A DNA stretch of 64,000 nucleotides, taken from positions 733,036 to 797,035 of the forward strand of contig NKIR01000001.1 in the NCBI GenBank assembly GCA_002255985.1. The letters are read 5' to 3'. Within the stretch, counting starts at the first letter, position 1; the number at the start of each line of letters is the position of its first letter. The stretch comes from Sphingomonadaceae bacterium PASS1 (GTDB lineage Bacteria > Pseudomonadota > Alphaproteobacteria > Sphingomonadales > Sphingomonadaceae). Position numbers and translations under genes: made by a program. Below the pieces are notes generated by a model that was given only the letters and a program-made list of their open reading frames with translations, made no database searches and was not told the DNA's origin. This document shows, piece after piece, positions 44,603 through 53,558 of the stretch.

Positions 44603-45607
44603 TCAGTGCCTGGCGCGGATCAATTCGGCACGAAACTCCTGAGGTGGAACTCCTGCCCAACGGCTAAAGGCGCGTGTAAATGTCGAATGTTCGGCATAGC
44701 CCAAGCGGAGCGCGATTTCTGCGATTGATGCGTCTGGGCGAGACTGAAATTCAAGCATTGCCTGTCGCATCCGGCAATCAGCGAGTAGTTTCTGAAATGA
44801 TATGGCCTCATCAGCTAGGCGCCGCCGCATGGTTCGGCTCGACATGCCTATTTCGCCGGCCAGCTGGTCCTGATGAATATCTCCATCTGATAGCCGAGCG
44901 AAGATGATGCCGGCAAGCCTTTCCCGCGCTGGACGCTGACGGCGCCGTTCGGCAAGCTTCATCGAAAGTCGCTTCAGGTCGCAATGATGGGAGAGTTCAG
45001 GCATTGCCATATCCAGCATCGCGACGGGGATCCTGATGCTGTTAGCCTCACATTCGAAATCGAGCTGACCCTGGCTGACGGAAAGGCCCGTATCCCGCTT
45101 CTGGCACTCAAACCCCAGTTCCAAGAATGGCAACGCCTCCGGAACCGCCAGTTTGATAATTTTGGAGACAATGCCCAGACTAAACAGTGCATCCTGATGC
45201 CGAGGCCAAATCGAAGGATCGAGAATGCGGTACGAAATGGTTGCCGTTTCCGCCGTGGTCTCGAGGGCGAGGAGCGAGGCGTCTTGTAGCAACTCGAAAT
45301 TGTCGGTCAACCGGCGAAGGGCTCCACCCAATGTTCGCGCACTTAGAACTGCTTCACCTACCTTGCCCAATCCCGCGAGATCATAATTTTCGCCAATCAA
45401 CCAGCTGGCGTTGGCGCAGGTGGCGTGGTCACCTACAAATTCAGCAATTCTGGCAAAGCTGGTGAGCGGTATTGTGTCGCGCGGGCAAGGTGAAATCTGG
45501 GGATCGACGTCAGTGCATAGTAAAGCTTCGGGCACATCAATACCCAAGCTCTTGATGTGCTCGGTCCAACCACTCAAAGCCGTGGTAAGCACCTCAGCTG
45601 TGCTCAT
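44603..45607 (-). CDS. AraC-family transcriptional regulator (Arabinose_bd-type N-domain)
   Basis: 334 residues. The C-terminal double helix-turn-helix has LAGEIGMSSRTMRRRLADEA and IAEIALRLGYAEHSTFTRAF ending in WAGVPPQEFR. The N-terminal half (LIGENYDLAGLGKVGEAVLS, ALRRLTDNFELLQDAS) is the OruR-like effector domain that precedes HTH_18. It is divergent from the MFS-ALDH-aminotransferase operon across 201 bases and upstream of the amidotransferase gene. It is therefore the probable local regulator of the glutamylation genes. Confidence 0.92.
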   Translation of the reverse strand: MSTAEVLTTALSGWTEHIKSLGIDVPEALLCTDVDPQISPCPRDTIPLTSFARIAEFVGDHATCANASWLIGENYDLAGLGKVGEAVLSARTLGGALRRLTDNFELLQDASLLALETTAETATISYRILDPSIWPRHQDALFSLGIVSKIIKLAVPEALPFLELGFECQKRDTGLSVSQGQLDFECEANSIRIPVAMLDMAMPELSHHCDLKRLSMKLAERRRQRPARERLAGIIFARLSDGDIHQDQLAGEIGMSSRTMRRRLADEAISFQKLLADCRMRQAMLEFQSRPDASIAEIALRLGYAEHSTFTRAFSRWAGVPPQEFRAELIRARH

Positions 45608-45686
45608 AGTCCCCTCCCCAGATGCCTATGCCGAATCGTTGTGCCGATCGGTTCATCCGAGCGTAGGTCCAACGTTTGGCAAAATA

Positions 45687-45708
45687 TTGACTTATTGCAT
45701 CATATAAT
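45687..45708 (+). promoter_or_regulatory. AT-rich candidate promoter in the AraC-MFS divergent region
   Basis: TTGACT (45687-45692) and TATAAT (45703-45708) are both present, but with only 10 bases between. They may belong to different promoters, or TATAAT may be used with an activator instead of a -35. This fits AraC-activated promoters. Low confidence. Confidence 0.3.
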
Positions 45709-45808
45709 TGATACAAAGGTTCATAAAATGGCGTGCGGATTGTCCTCTCCTGCCAAGCGACAGGGTCCCATTGCGTCTATCAAGGAGATAGGGAGAACGG
45801 GATCCATC

Positions 45809-46966
45809 ATGACAACCAAGTCAGACGTGAACAGCACAGCTGCCATCTTGAGTGCAATGGCGTTAGGGACGCTGGGCGTACTTTCGTTCATCGTGCAGCC
45901 CGCGCTAGTACAGGGGTTTGTTACCCATTTGAATCTGAGCGAGCCCGAAGCAGTCAATCTTGCGGGGATTGAAATGCTCGGGGTCGCTATCTCTACAATT
46001 TTGCTCGCACTTCCCCGCGCGCCGTTCAATTGGCGCAGCGCACTAGGGTTTGGTCTAGTTCTGGCGATCTTGGGCAACATCGCATCGGCATTACTTGTCG
46101 GGTCGCCGCAACTCTGGATCGCGCGCTTCCTCGCAGGATTGGGGCATGGCGCGATTATCTCGCTAAGCTTCACCTTTGTCGGTCTCACTGCACGGGTTGA
46201 TCGCAATATCGCATTGTATCTGGTAGCCTTGCTTTCATATGGCGCTGTCGGGCTGTGGGGCATGCCCGGGTTACTCGATCGGATCGGGGTCGCCGGGCTG
46301 TTTGCGACCTTTGCGTTCCTGTTGACAGCTGGGTTCGCTACGCTGCGTCATGTTCCAGCGTCGAATTCCGCAAGGGGCGTTCCTAGTCCAACCGCCCGGC
46401 AGTTGGGGTTAGGTCTCCTCTTGGTTGGTCTATTGGGCGTCTTGGCCTACAACATGGCTCAAGGTATTGCATGGGCAATCCTGTTTCTGGTCGGGATGAG
46501 AGCCGGGCACAGCGAAACCGATGTAGCGCAAGCACTCTTCGTGTCCCAGATCTTCGCCGTAATCGGAGCGCTTGGATCGGTTTTCCTCGCAGAACGACTT
46601 GGCCGCTGGCTACCTGTTGCCTTTGGAGTTCTCCTAGGTGCAGCCTGCATTGCGTTAATGATGGGTAAGCCCGCCTTGATGGTTTTCCTGATTGCGGTGT
46701 GCGGGTTCAATCTCCTCTGGAATTTTGCTCTCCCTTTCATACTTGGCGCAGTTAGCGATTTCGATGAACAAGGCCGCATGATGGGTCCCGCCATAGCGAT
46801 GCAGATGATCGGGCTTGGTGGCGGACCGTTAATCGCTGCGCAGTTGATCGAGGGAGGTAGTTATTACTCCGCAGAGATCGTTTGCATTGCGTTCTTCTTG
46901 ACGAGCTATGTGCTGCTGACCATTCCAATGCTTCGCCACCGCAATCTCCAGACGGGCAGCAAATGA
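45809..46966 (+). CDS. MFS transporter
   Basis: 385 residues, about twelve membrane helices. The first is AILSAMALGTLGVLSFIVQPAL. The cytoplasmic loop after helix 2 is short (LPRAPFNWRSALGFGLVLAI), and RFLAGLGHGAIISLSFTFVG resembles the YbfB/YjiJ-like group. It is the first gene of an operon with ALDH and aminotransferase (ATGA overlaps), so it probably imports the amine or amino acid. The start at 45809 was chosen at the beginning of homology-like sequence. An in-frame ATG at 45728 is possible, though it would add a long soluble tail. Confidence 0.85.
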   Translation: MTTKSDVNSTAAILSAMALGTLGVLSFIVQPALVQGFVTHLNLSEPEAVNLAGIEMLGVAISTILLALPRAPFNWRSALGFGLVLAILGNIASALLVGSPQLWIARFLAGLGHGAIISLSFTFVGLTARVDRNIALYLVALLSYGAVGLWGMPGLLDRIGVAGLFATFAFLLTAGFATLRHVPASNSARGVPSPTARQLGLGLLLVGLLGVLAYNMAQGIAWAILFLVGMRAGHSETDVAQALFVSQIFAVIGALGSVFLAERLGRWLPVAFGVLLGAACIALMMGKPALMVFLIAVCGFNLLWNFALPFILGAVSDFDEQGRMMGPAIAMQMIGLGGGPLIAAQLIEGGSYYSAEIVCIAFFLTSYVLLTIPMLRHRNLQTGSK

Positions 46967-48402
46967 CTATGCCGAATGCTCTCTGGAAGTTGATCCAGCG
47001 TTTTCTGGACGACAAGAATGGAATGCCGGTTTTGAACCCAGCCACCGGCGAGCAGATTGCTGCAGTAAAAACCTACTCGACCGCTGAAATCGAAGACATC
47101 ATTCTTCGTGCTGACAATGCACGAAAGGACTGGGCAGCACTGACAGCCAAGGTTCGGGCAGAACGCCTCCGCGACTGGTATTTTCAAGTTATGGCTTACC
47201 GTGACCAGCTAGCTTCGCTGTGCACAGCCGAATGCGGCAAGCCTCTGGCAGAATCTCTTGCCGAAGTTGTCTATGCTGCCAGTTTTATCGAATGGTTCGC
47301 TGAGGAAGCTAAGCGCGCATATGGCGAAACCATTCCGACAGTTGCGAGAGGTAAAGCCGTGCTGACGGTCAAGGAGGCTGTCGGCACCTGCGCCGCAATA
47401 ACCCCTTGGAACTTCCCACTAGCTATGATTACGCGCAAGGTTGGCCCCGCTTTGGCGGCAGGCTGCGCCATGGTTGTGAAACCTTCAGAAGCGACGCCAT
47501 TATCAGCACTTGCCCTCGAAGCGTTGGCCGCTCAGGCACGCATACCAGCGGACATTTTCAGGGTGGTGCCATCGCCCGAGCCCGCGCAAGTCGGTAATTT
47601 GTTCTGCTCGCACCCTGTCATTCGCAAGATCAGTTTCACGGGTTCAACACCTGTAGGCAAGCTGTTACTCGCTCAGGCCGCTGGGTCTGTTAAGCGAGTG
47701 AGTATGGAACTTGGTGGCAACGCACCTTTCATCGTTTTTGATGACGCTGATCTCGACGCGGCGATCGACGGTCTCATGATTTCCAAATTTCGCAACGCAG
47801 GCCAGACATGCGTCTGTGCCAATCGTGTGCTCGTCCAGGACGGTGTGCATGATGTCTTCGTAGCGAAGCTGGTCGAGAGGGTGAAAAGTCTTAAGGTCGG
47901 CGATGGCTCGAAACCGGGCGTGGAAATCGGCCCATTGATCGACGAAAGAGCAATGGCGAAGGTTACAAAGCTTGCAGTTGACGCGGCCGTTGCCGGAGCC
48001 GTTGTTGCCTGTGGCGGCACTCCACACGAAGCTGGAAAGCAGTTTTTCACACCGACGGTTCTGACAGGCGTGTCGCAAGACATGCAGATTGCCCAGTCGG
48101 AAATTTTCGGTCCCATCGCACCGGTCATTCGTTTCACCGACGAAGCAGAAGCCATTCGCATCGCCAATGACACGCCTTTCGGACTTGCTGCTTATTTCTA
48201 CGCCCGGGATGTAGGGCGCGTTTGGCGCGTCATGGCGGGCCTCGAATATGGCATGGTTGCAGTCAACGAGGGTGTTCTCTCGACCGAAATCGCGCCTTTT
48301 GGCGGCATCAAGGAATCCGGCCTCGGCCGCGAAGGTTCGCGCCACGGCCTCGATGAATATCTCGAACTCAAATACGCACTGATTGGAGGATTGTCTGCAT
48401 GA
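46963..48402 (+). CDS. Aldehyde dehydrogenase, succinate-semialdehyde type (GabD-like)
   Basis: 479 residues. The catalytic Glu is in ELGGNAPFIVFDDADLDAAI and Cys in NAGQTCVCANR, with AAITPWNFPLAMITRKVGPA and IAPFGGIKESGLGREGSRHG. The KPSEATPLSALALEALA region and overall style are of GabD enzymes that oxidise succinic semialdehyde. Directly followed by a GabT-like aminotransferase (ATGA overlap), it makes the usual GABA-to-succinate pair. The ATG at 46963 overlaps the MFS stop. A different short semialdehyde is possible. Confidence 0.9.
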   Translation: MTMPNALWKLIQRFLDDKNGMPVLNPATGEQIAAVKTYSTAEIEDIILRADNARKDWAALTAKVRAERLRDWYFQVMAYRDQLASLCTAECGKPLAESLAEVVYAASFIEWFAEEAKRAYGETIPTVARGKAVLTVKEAVGTCAAITPWNFPLAMITRKVGPALAAGCAMVVKPSEATPLSALALEALAAQARIPADIFRVVPSPEPAQVGNLFCSHPVIRKISFTGSTPVGKLLLAQAAGSVKRVSMELGGNAPFIVFDDADLDAAIDGLMISKFRNAGQTCVCANRVLVQDGVHDVFVAKLVERVKSLKVGDGSKPGVEIGPLIDERAMAKVTKLAVDAAVAGAVVACGGTPHEAGKQFFTPTVLTGVSQDMQIAQSEIFGPIAPVIRFTDEAEAIRIANDTPFGLAAYFYARDVGRVWRVMAGLEYGMVAVNEGVLSTEIAPFGGIKESGLGREGSRHGLDEYLELKYALIGGLSA

Positions 48403-49697
48403 CCACCAACGCTGAACTCTGGCGCCGGCGCGAAGCCGCAGTACCGCAAGGCGTGTCATCCATACACCAGCGCTTTTTCGCGCGGGGAGCCAATGCCGAG
48501 GCGTTTGACGAAGAAGGTAATCGCTACATCGACCTCGCCACGGGCATTGCAGTTTGTAATACCGGCCACGGCGACCCCCGCATAATTGACGCAGTCAAAC
48601 GTCAGCTGGATGCTTTCTCACATTGCTCGTTCCAAGTGACACCTTATGAGAGCTATATCGCGCTTGCCGAAAAGCTGAATGCATGTGCGCCGATTGCAGG
48701 CGAGGCAAAAACCATTTTCTTCACCACCGGGGCCGAAGCGCTGGAAAATGCAGTCAAAATAGCGCGCGCACATACTGGACGGCGCGGTGTTGTCACGTTC
48801 CAAGGTGGCTATCACGGACGCACTTTGCTTGCGCTGGCTATGACCGGCAAGGTTCTTCCCTACAAAGCGAAGTTTGGCCCGATGCCGACGGACGTCTTTC
48901 ACACGCGGTTTCCGATACCCTATCATGGTTTTTCCGACGAACAGGCGATCGAGGGCCTTAAGGCAATGTTTGCTTCGTCGATCGAGCCGTCTGCCGTCGC
49001 TGCGATCGTACTTGAACCGGTACTTGGAGAAGGTGGTTTCTACACTGCATCCTACAATTTCTTCAAGGCGCTCCGTGAGATCTGCGATGAGCATGGCATT
49101 CTGCTGGTGGCCGACGAAGTTCAGACTGGCTTTGCGCGTACCGGGAAAATGTTTGCGATGGACTGGGTCAGGGAAGCAAACAGTGTGACACCTGACATAA
49201 TGACGGTAGCCAAGGCGATGGCTGGTGGCTTTCCGATCTCTGGGGTCATTGGCCGGGCCGATGTTATGGATGCGCCTGATCCTGGTGGACTTGGCGGTAC
49301 CTATGGTGGATCACCGCTCGGATGCGTTGCTGGGCTCGAAGTACTAAAAATTATCGAAAGTGACAACCTTTGCGGTCGTGCGGTTGCCATAGGTAACGAG
49401 ATCAAAGCGCGGTTGCATTCGCTTCAACAGAGTGGCGTTAGTATGATCGGCGATGTGAGGGGACCAGGAGCCATGATCGCGTTAGAACTGGTCAAAAATC
49501 GTGACCCCAGTCAGCCGGATCCAGATATGACCAAGCGCATCATTCAGGAAGGGGCCAAGGAAGGCTTGCTGATGCTGTCCTGTGGTTTGCGTAGCAATGT
49601 CGTGCGCTTTCTTCCCGCACTATCGGCGAGCGATGAGATCATTAGCGAGGCGCTTGACAAGCTTGAGGCGCTACTTAGACGCCTCGCCGAGCTTTGA
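48399..49697 (+). CDS. 4-aminobutyrate aminotransferase-like (class III)
   Basis: 432 residues. A PLP-dependent enzyme: FFTTGAEALENAVKIARAHT, FQGGYHGRTLLALAMTGK, VADEVQTGFARTGKMFAMD, and the PLP Lys in MTVAKAMAGGFPISGVIGR. Close in style to GabT/PuuE. It would transaminate GABA or another omega-amino acid to the semialdehyde oxidised by the preceding enzyme. The start overlaps the ALDH stop. There is a 95-base gap before the next TonB receptor. Confidence 0.93.
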   Translation: MTTNAELWRRREAAVPQGVSSIHQRFFARGANAEAFDEEGNRYIDLATGIAVCNTGHGDPRIIDAVKRQLDAFSHCSFQVTPYESYIALAEKLNACAPIAGEAKTIFFTTGAEALENAVKIARAHTGRRGVVTFQGGYHGRTLLALAMTGKVLPYKAKFGPMPTDVFHTRFPIPYHGFSDEQAIEGLKAMFASSIEPSAVAAIVLEPVLGEGGFYTASYNFFKALREICDEHGILLVADEVQTGFARTGKMFAMDWVREANSVTPDIMTVAKAMAGGFPISGVIGRADVMDAPDPGGLGGTYGGSPLGCVAGLEVLKIIESDNLCGRAVAIGNEIKARLHSLQQSGVSMIGDVRGPGAMIALELVKNRDPSQPDPDMTKRIIQEGAKEGLLMLSCGLRSNVVRFLPALSASDEIISEALDKLEALLRRLAEL

Positions 49698-49792
49698 CCG
49701 TGATCTATATTGACCGCATCTGCAAAGCGTTCGTGCAAACAGGGCCTTACGAAGACCTCTTTTTTTAAGGCCATAAGACCGGAGGAGAACCG

Positions 49793-52165
49793 TTGCTCAT
49801 GCGAACTGCCCTGACATTCGCCGTCTCTACGATAGCGCTCGCCTTTGTTACGCCCGTCGTGGCACAAGAAACCCAGCAGGTAGACAAGCAAGTCGTAGAA
49901 GAAAAAGCCGGTAGCTTCGGCGATATCGTCGTCACTGCCCAAAAGCGCGGTGAGAATCTGCAGCGCGTCCCAATTTCGGTGTCGGCCTATTCAGGCGAAC
50001 AACTGGATGCGCTCGGCATTTCGGATGCAACCCAAATCACGCAGCAGATCCCAGGTATGCAACTCAATGCATGGTCACCTAATGTCACGATTTTCAATCT
50101 TCGTGGCGTCTCGCAGAACAACTTTACGGACTACCTTGAAGCACCAGTCGCCGTTTACATGGACGATGCCTATATGGGCTCCATCAACGGCATTTCGGGT
50201 CAGCTGTTCGACACCGCACGCGTCGAGGTGCTGCGCGGTCCGCAAGGAACGTTGTTCGGCCGCAATGCGACTGGCGGCCTCGTCCACTATATCAGCAAAG
50301 ATGCCAGCAAGGACGAATTCAATGGCTATGCCGAAGCCGGCTATGAGCGCTTCGATCGGCGCTCGCTTGAGGGGGCGGTTGGCGGTTCACTGACGCCAGG
50401 TCTGCGGTTCCGTGTCGCCGGACGCATTGTGAAGGCGGACGGCTATATCAAATCGGCAGCCGCGCTTCCCGGCACCTTTGATGGCAATGGTCAGGATATC
50501 GGCAGCGAAAACGGCTGGGCGCTGCGCGGAACGATCCAAGCTGACCTAGGTGACCGTGGGAAGGTCGACCTTTGGATCAAACACAGTGAAGACAATGATG
50601 TCGCAACTGGCGGCTATGTTTTCGACAGTTGCGACCTACTTACGAATGGCTATTGCCACGTCAACGCGGCTGGCCTTTCCGATGGTACGGGGGGGGTAAT
50701 CAACGGCATCACCGGCGCGCCGGCCAGCCCTTTTGAGAATTTCTCGAACGACTTGGGCCTGTTCAGCCGGACCACGGATATTTTTCAAGGCAAAGTCACT
50801 TATGATGTTGGTGGCATCGACCTAACTTCGATCACCAACTACACAAATCTGTCAAAGAGCTATCGGGAGGATGGAGACGCCCTGCCGATCACAATCATAC
50901 AGTTTCTTACGGACGCCCGCTACAAGCAGTTCAGTCAAGAGCTTCGCTTATCAGGCGACATTGATCGCTTTCGGTGGCAGGCAGGTGCTTACTTTTTGGA
51001 CATGAAGATCAATGGTCAGATCACCACGATTGGCGCACCTGTGCTTGGTGCGGCCTTGGCTATCAACGGCGGCGCCAATGATCCGCGCGTGGCTGAAGAC
51101 TATGATCTGCACTCGAAGAACTGGTCGTTGTTTGGTCAGGTAGAGTATGACCTATCCGACAAGTTCACGCTCGTTTCAGGCCTGCGCTATTCGAAGGATA
51201 CAAAGTCAATCGATTATGTTTCGCGGCTTATAGATTCGGGCTTTCCAACCGTGGTGCGTGCTACCGATGAGAGTTTTGCGTCAGCCAATCCAGGCGTCAA
51301 CGCCATCAGCTACGGAGATTGGGCTGCTCGTGCAGGTATTAACTACAAACCCAATGACGACACCCTTGTTTTCCTCTCCTGGAACCGCGGGATCAAAGGT
51401 GGTAACTGGACCCTGAGTTCAGATGTCACGCCCGGCAGCTTTCAGCATGATCCAGAGACGCTGAATTCGATCGAAGGGGGAATCAAATGGTCCAGTTCAG
51501 ACCGCTCGCTCAAGGCCAATTTGACGGGTTATCACTACATTTATGACAACTATCAGGCGTTCTCGGTGCTTGGCGGCTTGCCCCAGGTCAGCAACACCGA
51601 TGTCCGGGCAACCGGAGCTGAATTCGAACTGTTCTGGCAGCCTAGCGATCGCATTAATGTGAACCTCGGAGCAACCTGGCAGACCAACAAGGTGAAGAGC
51701 GTACTCGGTCCTGGCTCACAGTTCGGCCCTGAATTCTTTCCTAGTGCTCCAAACGCACAATATTGTGTCAACCAGAACGATGGCAGCTTCTTCTGCGATT
51801 ATCCGCAAGACACGATCACTGATGCCAAATTGCCGAATGCACCGCAATTCAGCTTCAATTACCTCTTCCGGTACAATGTTGATATGCTTGGTGGGAACCT
51901 CGCTGCCCAGCTTGACGGTGCGTGGTACGGACGGCAGTTCCTCGAGGTCACCAATGGACCTTCTTCGATCCAACCGGCTTACAATGTATCGAACGCCTCG
52001 CTTACATGGACCGGTGCCAATGATCGTTTCTCGCTACAGGTCTTTGGACGCAACATCTTCGATGAGGAATATCGTGCGTACACGCTCAATCTGGGCATTC
52101 TCGGCACGACTTCGGTGTATGCGAAGCCGGCTACTTATGGCGTAACCGCTACTGTTCGCTGGTAG
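49793..52165 (+). CDS. TonB-dependent outer-membrane receptor
   Basis: 790 residues. A signal peptide (TALTFAVSTIALAFVTPVVAQ), TonB-box-like GDIVVTAQKRGENLQ, a plug with VPISVSAYSGEQLDALG and VEVLRGPQGTLFGRNATGG, and a barrel ending TYGVTATVRW (terminal Trp). A GGAGGAG ribosome site lies 7 bases before a TTG at 49793, and 13 before the ATG at 49799, so the TTG is slightly favoured. It follows the amine-catabolism genes and probably imports their substrate across the outer membrane. Confidence 0.93.
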   Translation: MLMRTALTFAVSTIALAFVTPVVAQETQQVDKQVVEEKAGSFGDIVVTAQKRGENLQRVPISVSAYSGEQLDALGISDATQITQQIPGMQLNAWSPNVTIFNLRGVSQNNFTDYLEAPVAVYMDDAYMGSINGISGQLFDTARVEVLRGPQGTLFGRNATGGLVHYISKDASKDEFNGYAEAGYERFDRRSLEGAVGGSLTPGLRFRVAGRIVKADGYIKSAAALPGTFDGNGQDIGSENGWALRGTIQADLGDRGKVDLWIKHSEDNDVATGGYVFDSCDLLTNGYCHVNAAGLSDGTGGVINGITGAPASPFENFSNDLGLFSRTTDIFQGKVTYDVGGIDLTSITNYTNLSKSYREDGDALPITIIQFLTDARYKQFSQELRLSGDIDRFRWQAGAYFLDMKINGQITTIGAPVLGAALAINGGANDPRVAEDYDLHSKNWSLFGQVEYDLSDKFTLVSGLRYSKDTKSIDYVSRLIDSGFPTVVRATDESFASANPGVNAISYGDWAARAGINYKPNDDTLVFLSWNRGIKGGNWTLSSDVTPGSFQHDPETLNSIEGGIKWSSSDRSLKANLTGYHYIYDNYQAFSVLGGLPQVSNTDVRATGAEFELFWQPSDRINVNLGATWQTNKVKSVLGPGSQFGPEFFPSAPNAQYCVNQNDGSFFCDYPQDTITDAKLPNAPQFSFNYLFRYNVDMLGGNLAAQLDGAWYGRQFLEVTNGPSSIQPAYNVSNASLTWTGANDRFSLQVFGRNIFDEEYRAYTLNLGILGTTSVYAKPATYGVTATVRW

Positions 52166-52228
52166 GAAAGACATTACCGTCATCACGGGTGTGCTCCAAC
52201 CGCGAAACAGCCGGAGTACATTTCGCAT

Positions 52229-53287
52229 TCAGGAAGTTGGACGCGATGCCGCAGTTCGGCGAGCGGACGTCAATTTCGAGTTGATCTTTCGCCACTTCGC
52301 GGGTGCCACGCCAAGTTGCTTCTGGAAAGATCGCGTGAAGCTTGCCGCTTCTGCATAGCCGCATGCCAGCGCAATATCTGCGATCGATCTGTTGCTTGAC
52401 GTGAGTAGCTGCCGAGCATGGCCGATCCTGCGCTCCGTCACGAGGTTACCAAAACGTTCGCCTTCCGCGTTCAAGCGGCGCATCAGCGTTGCCCGCGAAC
52501 AGCTGAGGCTCTTTGCAACAATTTCAAGCGAAGGCAGATTGTCAGGAGCATTTGAGATGAGGATGTCACTAACGCGCTCCACAGTTGTAAGACTATGCGA
52601 GTGACCGTGCATCCGAGCCTTGAGATGGCCCGCGATGATTGGAAACAGTTCAGTGCTCAGCGCTGTTGACCCACGGTTGAGCAGATCGACCGACAAATAC
52701 AACCGGTTTTGAGACTGTTCGAAATAGACGGGACAGTCGAAATAGCTTTCGTACCACGAGAGCGCACCAACCCGCTCATGTTCGAAATGCACTTCGACCG
52801 GCGCTGTTTGCCCGCCGAGATATCGGCGTGTCAGATTATACATGACACCAATCGAATATTCGCTGTCTTGTCGACGAGGTGTAAGCACATCATCGCGAAT
52901 ACCGTAGCTGAAGTGACTGGTCTTGTTGTCGATCACGAATGCATTGAATGTCGATTCCTGCAAGGCGTCGAGATGTTCGGTAAAAGTCTGAAATGCCTGA
53001 CCTAGCGACGGGGCGCTCAAAAATAGGAAGCTGAGTGGGCCGAGCCCGTCCGCACCCATCAGCCGCGCTGCGTGCATGCCAAAATGCTGGTTTCCGGAGG
53101 TTTCTGCCGCAGCCTCAAAGAAGCGGACATAGGCAGCCAGCGGCACAGCATGATCGCGATTGTCTACTTCATCCGGCGCGATGCCATATTGATCGAGGAG
53201 TTTTGCCGACGGAACCCCTGCGAGTTCTAAGCAATCCCGGATGTGGCGGACGATTTGCGTGGAGATTGTAGGAGGGGGAGACGCCAC
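52229..53287 (-). CDS. AraC-family transcriptional regulator (second)
   Basis: 352 residues. The N-terminal OruR/Arabinose_bd-like half has LPLAAYVRFFEAAAETSG-type and GPLSFLFLSAPSLGQAFQ segments. The C-terminal HTH has LEIVAKSLSCSRATLMRRL and IADIALACGYAEAASFTRSF, ending QLGVAPAKWR. It starts with GTG (MASPPPTIST). It is divergent from the TonB receptor at 53559 across 271 bases, so it probably activates that receptor and the hydrolase genes after it. It is a paralogue of the AraC gene at 44603. Confidence 0.92.
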   Translation of the reverse strand: MASPPPTISTQIVRHIRDCLELAGVPSAKLLDQYGIAPDEVDNRDHAVPLAAYVRFFEAAAETSGNQHFGMHAARLMGADGLGPLSFLFLSAPSLGQAFQTFTEHLDALQESTFNAFVIDNKTSHFSYGIRDDVLTPRRQDSEYSIGVMYNLTRRYLGGQTAPVEVHFEHERVGALSWYESYFDCPVYFEQSQNRLYLSVDLLNRGSTALSTELFPIIAGHLKARMHGHSHSLTTVERVSDILISNAPDNLPSLEIVAKSLSCSRATLMRRLNAEGERFGNLVTERRIGHARQLLTSSNRSIADIALACGYAEAASFTRSFQKQLGVAPAKWRKINSKLTSARRTAASRPTS

Positions 53288-53558
53288 TATGTATTAGCCT
53301 TTCAGGTATAGTCCATCCTCAGTATCCACCGGAATAGTTTGCCCAGACAGCATCGTCTGGTCCAACCGATTACTTTGCAATTCCGGCCAATTTCGCTTGG
53401 GCAGCTCCTTTAGTTACCAATTTAATCGCGAGTGCACCAGATGGCCTGAAATGCCAATCGTTAGTCGGTCGGTCTGTTTAGCTTCAGCCAGTTTCGTCCG
53501 TTTCAGTCACATTTTTGCAAGGCTGGATAGGCGTCGAGATATTGGGGAGAATTTCAAC
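53288..53558. promoter_or_regulatory. Divergent AraC-TonB receptor control region
   Basis: 271 bases between two divergent genes. It holds two similar stretches, CCGGCCAATTTCGCTTGGGC near 53387-53406 and CAGCCAGTTTCGTCCGTTTC near 53488-53507, about 100 bases apart in direct orientation. They could be AraC half-sites. No clear -35/-10 pair is visible. Confidence 0.3.

Noticed and set aside
47665..48459. A 264-codon minus-strand frame opposite the GabD-like ALDH
   Set aside because: The ALDH motifs on the plus strand explain the sequence; the antisense product is Cys/His/Arg-rich and unfamiliar.
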